Positions 56,153-64,000 of a DNA stretch of 64,000 bases are shown here, in pieces (position 1 is the stretch's first letter; each line of letters opens with the position of its first letter). The translations under genes and the position numbers were made by a program. Under the pieces are notes generated by a model that saw nothing but the letters and a program-made list of their open reading frames with translations, did not search any database and was not told the origin of the DNA. The DNA comes from Blattamonas nauphoetae (Eukaryota > Preaxostyla > Oxymonadida), in the NCBI GenBank assembly GCA_033064195.1, contig JARBJD010000027.1, forward strand, positions 186,001 to 250,000. Direction: 5' to 3'.

Positions 56153-59100
56153 ATGACCAACAGTTTCTTTATTCTGCTTGAATGTGTGGCGACTTGTTTG
56201 AACTCGCCCATCTCGCCAACTCACCTCTCATCTCTTCTTAACACGAACCCAGCCTTTTCCAACTCTGAACAGACTGACCATTTTTTTGTTTCGTTACCAG
56301 TTGGAATATACGTTGGGGATGGCATTGATATTTCACATCAACGGATGGAACTAACCGGAGGGCCGTCGTCTGAAAATGCCGTTCCAAAGACTGTCCTGAT
56401 TGCTTCGCCCAAGTCAGAAGTGAACTCGAAAACAGACGATAGAAGCAGGCAGGACCTTGGAAGCTGCATGTTCTGCTTGACTAACTCAACACTGTCGCTG
56501 AAATGGATGGACTTTTCACTGGTCGACCACTCTGCCAAAAGAAGACAACAGAAGAACGATGCAGGATCCCCAAGACTGGCAATTGTTTCAAGCAGCGTGT
56601 TGACAATCTCTGAAAGCAGAATTGAACTATCGCCATGGACAAGCCCGATTCTGATTTCATCGTCAACAATCGAGAAATCAACAGCAGAATCATCAGTTGT
56701 GGTTCAGAAATGCTCGTTTTCGAATGATGTTGGGGAGCTGCATGGCATTGTTGAAACATCAGCATTTCTATCCATTGGAGGGTCAGTTTCAGTTTCGATT
56801 GTCGGATGCTCGTTTGACTCACAGGCAGTTCTGGGAAACGACGGGATTGGCCTGTCGCTGACACAAACAGCTGATCAGAGTGGAGATGAGGTCGAAAGAC
56901 TCTCGTCATCGCTGATTGGTTGCTCGTTTGTGAACATGAGTTCGATTGGCTCTTCCCGCCTGCCACACCTTCCCTATTTGAATCAGAAGATGTTGGGATG
57001 TGTTGTGTCGCTGTCCAGTTCGCATTTGTCGGGATCGACGATTCGGGATCTGAACACTGGAGGCTCTTTTTTGTGCTCGAATTCTTCCTTCTCCTCCCTC
57101 CTCCCCTCCCCCAACGCCGACCTATCGCCATCCACAGCCACAAACCCTGACACCTCCACTCCAGAACCATTCGTGGATGGCAAACCGTACTTCTTCACTT
57201 CCTCCAGTGGAACCGAAGAATCCACTGCCCTCTTCTCCCACTGCCGCTTCACTGGAGACAAGTATCCATCTGCTCGCCCCCTCACCTTCGACAAATACCC
57301 AGGCACCATCTCCATCCAATCTTGCTCATTCACTGACATTCACTCGACTGACTGGAGTATTGTTTACGTGTATAATCATGACCAGTTCGACCACCTCTGC
57401 TTCAAAGTGGAATTGTCGAACTTCACGTCCTGCTCCGCATCCTTGTCTGCAGCCGCAGTGACTGCTTTTGTGGCAGATGATGTCCTATTCGAATCGTGTC
57501 GATTTGAAGACTGTTCAACTCTGGCCGTTCAAGATGGTGCCGGTGCTGTGAGTCTTTCCGGAATCAAGCAGTCTGGCCAAAAAGATGGGAAGACATTCGA
57601 ATTGGTTGATTGCGTCTATGCAGACTGTACAGCAAACACGTATGGAGCTGGCGTGTTACTTAGCGGACCGCTGGGCCTGTCAGTTGTCGGCACGAAGTTT
57701 GAACACTGTGAATTAGTCTCCGAATCTGGCTTCACATTTGGCGGAGGGATATCCGTGAGTAGTCACGCTGCTTTGACAGTGGAGGGCAGCCAGTTCATTG
57801 GATGCTCGTCCAGACATGCAGGAAGCGCACTTTGTCTTCAAACCAAGAAGGGGAGCCTTACCGTCTCCGACACTCTCGTGAAGGACTGCGTGTCAGGAGC
57901 GACTGGCGCAATCTGCATTGTTAGCTCTGACATTCCTGTACCTCTCTCGTTCTTGCGAGTTTACTTCGATGGGAATTCGGTTGGAAGTGACACCACGTGC
58001 TTCACGATGAACTTCTATCTCGCGGAGAATACGACCAAGTTCCCTGATGTTGCAATCATGTGCGTCATGTTCCCTGTCGTCCCAACAGTCACGTTTGACG
58101 ATTGTTTCACCACAATCCATCCTGACTCTTCTGGAATGATCAAAAGAGGAACGCACAATCCATCGGAAGATGCATACGATCCGATCAGGCATTTCGATGT
58201 CGAGTTCGCAAAGATTGGTCCATTTCTGACGGGTGCACCAACAGTGAGATTGAATAAAAAGACCGGAAGGATTGAGTTGGAGGTGAAGGGGAAGACACCA
58301 CCGATCTCGCAGGAATATGAAGTGACAGTGGAGGACTCGACCAGAAAAGAAACAAACTTCAAGATGTTCTCGAATGGGACAGGGACTCTGGTGTCTGGGT
58401 CAGAAGCGAATCTGACATTCAAGACTGGTTACACGATCACAAAGATTGTGGGAGTTGTTCCTGCCTCCTCATCTTCAACGCAGTCCAATGCCCTCACAGT
58501 CCCTGCCGCAGCGTGGGCATTCAACATCTCCTTGACTCCCGCCTTCCTCACTTTCACCACTCCCAAATCACCTCCGTCGCTCGTCTCAGTGACTTGCGTC
58601 CTCCTCTCAGACGATCCAAAGTGTGCACTGTGATCGTCGTGTTGAACGAGAAAGTGAAAGGGTCGTTCGACATTGTTGTTTTGGAAGAGGGGAAGGAGGT
58701 GACGATCACAGTGCGGATGTTGGGAGAGTCTGTAAGTGGAGAAAGCTCGAAGTTCGTTGTTATTGGGAAGGATCGTGAGCTGACGCACGACACAACATAC
58801 ACAATCAAGTCGATTGTGGCAACATCAGAAACAGACTCGCCGTTTGTGTTGATGAAGGAGAAGATTACGTTCCGGATTCCGAAATCGCCGTCTGAGGAGA
58901 ACAAGGGAAAGATGCCGCCTGAAACGAAGAAGCTGCTGAGCTGGCTGATTCCTTTGGTTGCGTGTGTGCTGGTTGCACTGATCGTGGCCATCGTTGTGGT
59001 GATCGTTGTGGTTCGGCGTCGACACCAGACGAAAGGATCGGAGACAGAGAAAGAGATGGAAGGGAAGGAGGCGTTGGATGAATCGAATGAGCGAGAAGTT

Positions 59101-59184
59101 GGCGTGGATTGTTCAGATGGAGTGATTGGGGCAGACGGACGTGATGATCCGTCGTTGAATTCGGAAGACGACAACAAAGTGTGA
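56153..59184 (+). pseudogene. Membrane-anchored beta-helix protein B5, 1-nt deletion
   Basis: Same plan as B4: signal peptide MTNSFFILLECVATCLNSPI, beta-helix, Ig-like units, transmembrane helix, acidic tail. One base is missing near 58629 (gcactgtg, where B4 has gcacgtgtg), so the frame stops after SDDPKCAL at 58633. As written it gives an 826-residue product without membrane anchor, which would be secreted. The downstream frame continues unbroken to 59184. B6 has the same deletion, so it is inherited rather than random error. Confidence 0.8.
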
Positions 59185-59451
59185 GATGTGGTGCTGTCAC
59201 GTGTATCTTATTTGGGAGCCTTCCAGCCTGATGATTAGTCTTTTAATAATGATTCTGTTTTCGATTAGTTTTCTGTTATATTTCATTTTTTCAACAAGAC
59301 ATGATGGAAGTCACTCATGATGTATTTGAGGATGAAAACTCATCGGTATCAGTGAATGTTGATCGAGGTGGTTTGAATTCAAATAATGGGAAGGATCAAT
59401 CTCTTCCACATTCGTAGAAACGTTGACTAAATATTCATTTGTCGAACAATC

Positions 59452-62400
59452 ATGACCAACAGTTTCTTTATTCTGCTTGAATGTGTGGCGACTTGTTTGA
59501 ACTCGCCCATCTCGCCAACTCACCTCTCATCTCTTCTTAACACGAACCCAGCCTTTTCCAACTCTGAACAGACTGACCATTTTTTTGTTTCGTTACCAGT
59601 TGGAATATACGTTGGGGATGGCATTGATATTTCACATCAACGGATGGAACTAACCGGAGGGCCGTCGTCTGAAAATGCCGTTCCAAAGACTGTCCTGATT
59701 GCTTCGCCCAAGTCAGAAGTGAACTCGAAAACAGACGATAGAAGCAGGCAGGACCTTGGAAGCTGCATGTTCTGCTTGACTAACTCAACACTGTCGCTGA
59801 AATGGATGGACTTTTCACTGGTCGACCACTCTGCCAAAAGAAGACAACAGAAGAACGATGCAGGATCCCCAAGACTGGCAATTGTTTCAAGCAGCGTGTT
59901 GACAATCTCTGAAAGCAGAATTGAACTATCGCCATGGACAAGCCCGATTCTGATTTCATCGTCAACAATCGAGAAATCAACAGCAGAATCATCAGTTGTG
60001 GTTCAGAAATGCTCGTTTTCGAATGATGTTGGGGAGCTGCATGGCATTGTTGAAACATCAGCATTTCTATCCATTGGAGGGTCAGTTTCAGTTTCGATTG
60101 TCGGATGCTCGTTTGACTCACAGGCAGTTCTGGGAAACGACGGGATTGGCCTGTCGCTGACACAAACAGCTGATCAGAGTGGAGATGAGGTCGAAAGACT
60201 CTCGTCATCGCTGATTGGTTGCTCGTTTGTGAACATGAGTTCGATTGGCTCTTCCCGCCTGCCACACCTTCCCTATTTGAATCAGAAGATGTTGGGATGT
60301 GTTGTGTCGCTGTCCAGTTCGCATTTGTCGGGATCGACGATTCGGGATCTGAACACTGGAGGCTCTTTTGTGCTCGAATTCTTCCTTCTCCTCCCTCCTC
60401 CCCTCCCCCCAACGCCGACCTATCGCCATCCACAGCCACAAACCCTGACACCTCCACTCCAGAACCATTCGTGGATGGCAAACCGTACTTCTTCACTTCC
60501 TCCAGTGGAACCGAAGAATCCACTGCCCTCTTCTCCCACTGCCGCTTCACTGGAGACAAGTATCCATCTGCTCGCCCCTCACCTTCGACAAATACCCAGG
60601 CACCATCTCCATCCAATCTTGCTCATTCACTGACATTCACTCGACTGACTGGAGTATTGTTTACGTGTATAATCATGACCAGTTCGACCACCTCTGCTTC
60701 AAAGTGGAATTGTCGAACTTCACGTCCTGCTCCGCATCCTTGTCTGCAGCCGCAGTGACTGCTTTGTGGCAGATGATGTCCTATTCGAATCGTGTCGATT
60801 TGAAGACTGTTCAACTCTGGCCGTTCAAGATGGTGCCGGTGCTGTGAGTCTTTCCGGAATCAAGCAGTCTGGCCAAAAAGATGGGAAGACATTCGAATTG
60901 GTTGATTGCGTCTATGCAGACTGTACAGCAAACACGTATGGAGCTGGCGTGTTACTTAGCGGACCGCTGGGCCTGTCAGTTGTCGGCACGAAGTTTGAAC
61001 ACTGTGAATTAGTCTCCGAATCTGGCTTCACATTTGGCGGAGGGATATCCGTGAGTAGTCACGCTGCTTTGACAGTGGAGGGCAGCCAGTTCATTGGATG
61101 CTCGTCCAGACATGCAGGAAGCGCACTTTGTCTTCAAACCAAGAAGGGGAGCCTTACCGTCTCCGACACTCTCGTGAAGGACTGCGTGTCAGGAGCGACT
61201 GGCGCAATCTGCATTGTTAGCTCTGACATTCCTGTACCTCTCTCGTTCTTGCGAGTTTACTTCGATGGGAATTCGGTTGGAAGTGACACCACGTGCTTCA
61301 CGATGAACTTCTATCTCGCGGAGAATACGACCAAGTTCCCTGATGTTGCAATCATGTGCGTCATGTTCCCTGTCGTCCCAACAGTCACGTTTGACGATTG
61401 TTTCACCACAATCCATCCTGACTCTTCTGGAATGATCAAAAGAGGAACGCACAATCCATCGGAAGATGCATACGATCCGATCAGGCATTTCGATGTCGAG
61501 TTCGCAAAGATTGGTCCATTTCTGACGGGTGCACCAACAGTGAGATTGAATAAAAAGACCGGAAGGATTGAGTTGGAGGTGAAGGGGAAGACACCACCGA
61601 TCTCGCAGGAATATGAAGTGACAGTGGAGGACTCGACCAGAAAAGAAACAAACTTCAAGATGTTCTCGAATGGGACAGGGACTCTGGTGTCTGGGTCAGA
61701 AGCGAATCTGACATTCAAGACTGGTTACACGATCACAAAGATTGTGGGAGTTGTTCCTGCCTCCTCATCTTCAACGCAGTCCAATGCCCTCACAGTCCCT
61801 GCCGCAGCGTGGGCATTCAACATCTCCTTGACTCCCGCCTTCCTCACTTTCACCACTCCCAAATCACCTCCGTCGCTCGTCTCAGTGACTTGCGTCCTCC
61901 TCTCAGACGATCCAAAGTGTGCACTGTGATCGTCGTGTTGAACGAGAAAGTGAAAGGGTCGTTCGACATTGTTGTTTTGGAAGAGGGGAAGGAGGTGACG
62001 ATCACAGTGCGGATGTTGGGAGAGTCTGTAAGTGGAGAAAGTGCGAAGTTGGTTGTTGTTGGGAAGGATCGTGTGCTGACGCACGACACAACATACGCAA
62101 TCAAGTCGATTGTGGGAACACCAGAAACAGAGTCGCCGTTTGTGTTGATGAAGGAGAAGATTACGTTCCGGATTCCGAAATCGCCGTCTGAGGAGAACAA
62201 GGGGAAGATGCCGCCTGAAACGAAGAAGCTGCTGAGCTGGCTGATTCCTTTGGTTGCGTGTGTGCTGGTTGCACTGATCGTGGCCATCGTTGTCGTCATC
62301 ATTGTGGTTCGGCGTCGACATCAGACGAAAGGATCGGACACAGAGAAAGAGATGGAAGGGAAGGAGGCGTTGGATGAATCGAATGAGCGAGAAGTAGGAG

Positions 62401-62480
62401 TGGATTGTTCAGATGGAGTGATTGGGACAGATGGACGTGATGATCCGACATTGACTTCGGAAGACGACAACAAAGTATGA
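59452..62480 (+). pseudogene. Membrane-anchored beta-helix protein B6, several frameshifts
   Basis: Nearly identical to B5. It shares the gcactgtg deletion (near 61925) and has four further indels, all in homopolymers: T-run near 60367, C-run near 60409, C-run near 60578, T-run near 60763. Net length change is -3. The open pieces are 59452-60633, 60766-61929 and 61809-62480. The homopolymer bias raises the chance of assembly or base-call error. The tail differs slightly from B5 (SAKLVVVGKDRVLTHDTTYA). Confidence 0.8.
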
Positions 62481-62749
62481 GATGTGGTGCTGTCACGTGT
62501 ATCTTATTTGGGAGCCTTCCAGCCTGATGATTAGACTTTTATATTTATGATTCTGTTTTCGATTAGTTTTCTGTTATATTTCATTTTTTCAACAAGACAT
62601 GATGGAAGTCACTCATGATGTATTTGAGGATGAAAACTCATCGGTATCAGTGAATGTTGATCGAGGTGGTTTGAATTCAAATAATGGGAAGGATCAATCT
62701 CTTCCACATTCGTAGAAACGTTGACTAAATATTCATTTGTCGAACAATC

Positions 62750-64000
62750 ATGACCAACAGTTTCTTTATTCTGCTTGAATGTGTGGCGACTTGTTTGAAC
62801 TCGCCCATCTCGCCAACTCACCTCTCATCTCTTCTTAACACGAACCCAGCCTTTTCCAACTCTGAACAGACTGACAATTTCGGTCATTCCTTACCAGGTG
62901 GAACATACTTTGGGGACGGCGTTTCTATTGCACATCAACGGATGGAACTAACCGGAGAGCCGTCGCCTGGAAAAGCCGTTTCGAAGACAGTCCTGATTGC
63001 TTGTCCCAAGCCAGAAGTGACCTCGAAAACAGACGATAGAAGCAGGCAGGACCGTGTGAACTGCATGTTCTGCTTGAACAACTCCACGCTGTCGTTGAAA
63101 TGGATGGACTTCTCGCTGGTCGACAATTCTGCCGAAGGGAGACACAAATCAAATGCTGACCGATCCCCAAGACTGGCAATTGTTTCAAACAGCATGCTGA
63201 CGATATCTGAAAGCAGAATTGAACTATCGCCATGGACAAGCCCGATTCTGATTTCATCGTCAACAATCGAGAAATCAACAGCAGAATCATCAGTTGTGGT
63301 TCAGAAATGCTCGTTTTCGAATGATGTTGGGGAGCTGCATGGCATTGTTGAAACATCAGCATTTCTATCCATTGGAGGGTCAGTTTCAGTTTCGATTGTC
63401 GGATGCTCGTTTGACTCACAGGCAGTTCTGGGAAACGACGGGATTGGCCTGTCGCTGACACAAACAGCTGATCAGAGTGGAGATGAGGTCGAAAGACTCT
63501 CGTCATCGCTGATTGGTTGCTCGTTTATGAACATGAGTTCGATTGGCTCTTCCCACCGACCACATCTTCCACATTTGTCCCAAACGATGTTGGGATGTGT
63601 TGTGTCACTGACAAGTTCGCATTTGTCTGGATCGACAATTCGAGACGTGAACACTGGAGGTTCCGTTTTATGTTCGAATTCATCCTTCTCCTCCCTCCTC
63701 CCCTCCCCCAACGCCGACCTATCGCCATCCACAGCCACCAACCCTGCTACCTCCAGTCCAGAACCATTCCAGGATAACAAACCGTACTTCTTCACTTCCG
63801 CCAGTGGAACCGAAGAATCCACTGCCCTCTTCTCGAACTGCCGCTTCTCTGGAGCCAAGTACCCATCCGATCCCCCACTCAAATTCGACGAATACCCAGG
63901 CACCATCTCCATCCAATCTTGCTCATTCACTGACATTCACTCGACTGACTGGAGTATTGTTTACGTGTATAATCATGACCAGTTCGACCACCTCTGCTTC
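62750..64000 (+). CDS. Membrane-anchored beta-helix protein B7, runs off the window
   Basis: It starts with the same signal peptide as B5 and B6, and the frame is open to the end of the window. It is a mosaic. 62750-62865 is identical to B5/B6; about 62866-63215 differs and in part matches B4 (CPKPEVTSKTDDRSRQ); about 63216-63530 is identical to B5/B6 again; 63545-63890 differs; the last roughly 110 bp is identical again. Confidence 0.85.
   Translation, partial: MTNSFFILLECVATCLNSPISPTHLSSLLNTNPAFSNSEQTDNFGHSLPGGTYFGDGVSIAHQRMELTGEPSPGKAVSKTVLIACPKPEVTSKTDDRSRQDRVNCMFCLNNSTLSLKWMDFSLVDNSAEGRHKSNADRSPRLAIVSNSMLTISESRIELSPWTSPILISSSTIEKSTAESSVVVQKCSFSNDVGELHGIVETSAFLSIGGSVSVSIVGCSFDSQAVLGNDGIGLSLTQTADQSGDEVERLSSSLIGCSFMNMSSIGSSHRPHLPHLSQTMLGCVVSLTSSHLSGSTIRDVNTGGSVLCSNSSFSSLLPSPNADLSPSTATNPATSSPEPFQDNKPYFFTSASGTEESTALFSNCRFSGAKYPSDPPLKFDEYPGTISIQSCSFTDIHSTDWSIVYVYNHDQFDHLCF

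Larger units (their letters stand above)
55886..62749 (+). repeat. Tandem repeat unit of about 3.3 kb (B5, B6 and flanks)
   Basis: Start codons lie at 56153, 59452 and 62750, giving unit lengths of 3299 and 3298 bp. Both spacers and coding regions of the first two units are almost identical, including the 3' flank (gatgtggtgctgtcacgtg) and the upstream block. This shows recent duplication or homogenisation. Confidence 0.9.

Noticed and set aside
1-64000. LTR retroelements, Polinton-like elements, viral genes, CRISPR arrays, rRNA and tRNA genes
   Set aside because: No direct long terminal repeats, reverse transcriptase, integrase, capsid or polymerase motifs, spacer arrays or RNA gene signatures were seen.

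Overview
The window looks like a gene-dense protist nuclear genome. The proteins match what I remember of oxymonad metamonads such as Blattamonas: very large families of secreted or membrane-anchored parallel beta-helix proteins, families of alpha-helical ARM-like proteins, and short introns. The species is recalled, not demonstrated. The code is standard: beta-helix genes end in TGA, and ARM-like paralogues end in TAG at the same aligned position. No rRNA, tRNA, CRISPR, LTR element or viral gene was recognised.

Layout. 1-3.9 kb: no resolvable gene. 4.2-7.5 kb (+): beta-helix gene B1, lacking both ends. 7.2-8.9 kb (-) and 9.2-12.5 kb (-): ARM-like genes C1 (fused tail-to-tail to B1) and C2 (frameshifted). 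12.65-25.6 kb (+): beta-helix gene B2, cut into pieces by five transposable elements. 26.3-27.4 kb (+): intact ARM-like gene A1. 27.6-29.6 kb (-): two-SPRY gene with short introns. 29.7-30.6 kb: two broken helical gene fragments. 30.8-33.4 kb (-): A2, with two elements inside. 33.6-37.3 kb (-): C3, with two elements. 37.6-41.9 kb (-): C4, with a large palindromic element. 44.2-52.5 kb (+): giant beta-helix/Ig-like gene B3, with two elements at its 5' end. 52.9-64 kb (+): head-to-tail array of four membrane-anchored beta-helix genes B4-B7, in units of about 3.3 kb with mosaic identity.

The main result is a set of 13 terminal-inverted-repeat elements totalling about 17 kb (11186-46077). Twelve have recognisable target-site duplications of 2, 3, 8 or 9 bp. 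They belong to several superfamilies: Tc1/pogo-like, hAT-like, Mutator-like, and a 3-bp-duplication family. Eleven lie inside coding sequence and one cuts the 5' leader exactly at a start codon. For all twelve, removing the element plus one copy of the duplication restores an uninterrupted host reading frame that aligns with paralogues. The thirteenth, a foldback in B2, does not. Either the insertions are very young, or the elements are removed from DNA or RNA before the genes are expressed. The pattern resembles the intragenic eliminated sequences of ciliates, but with mixed superfamilies.

The B genes look like cell-surface or secreted proteins (signal peptide, beta-helix, Ig-like repeats or a transmembrane anchor) and diversify by tandem duplication and patchy conversion. 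The C genes are cytosolic-looking helical proteins, and C2 and C4 sit head-to-head with B2 and B3. The C-pair plus divergent B block occurs twice, which indicates a segmental duplication. No biochemical role can be assigned to the B, C or A families from sequence alone.
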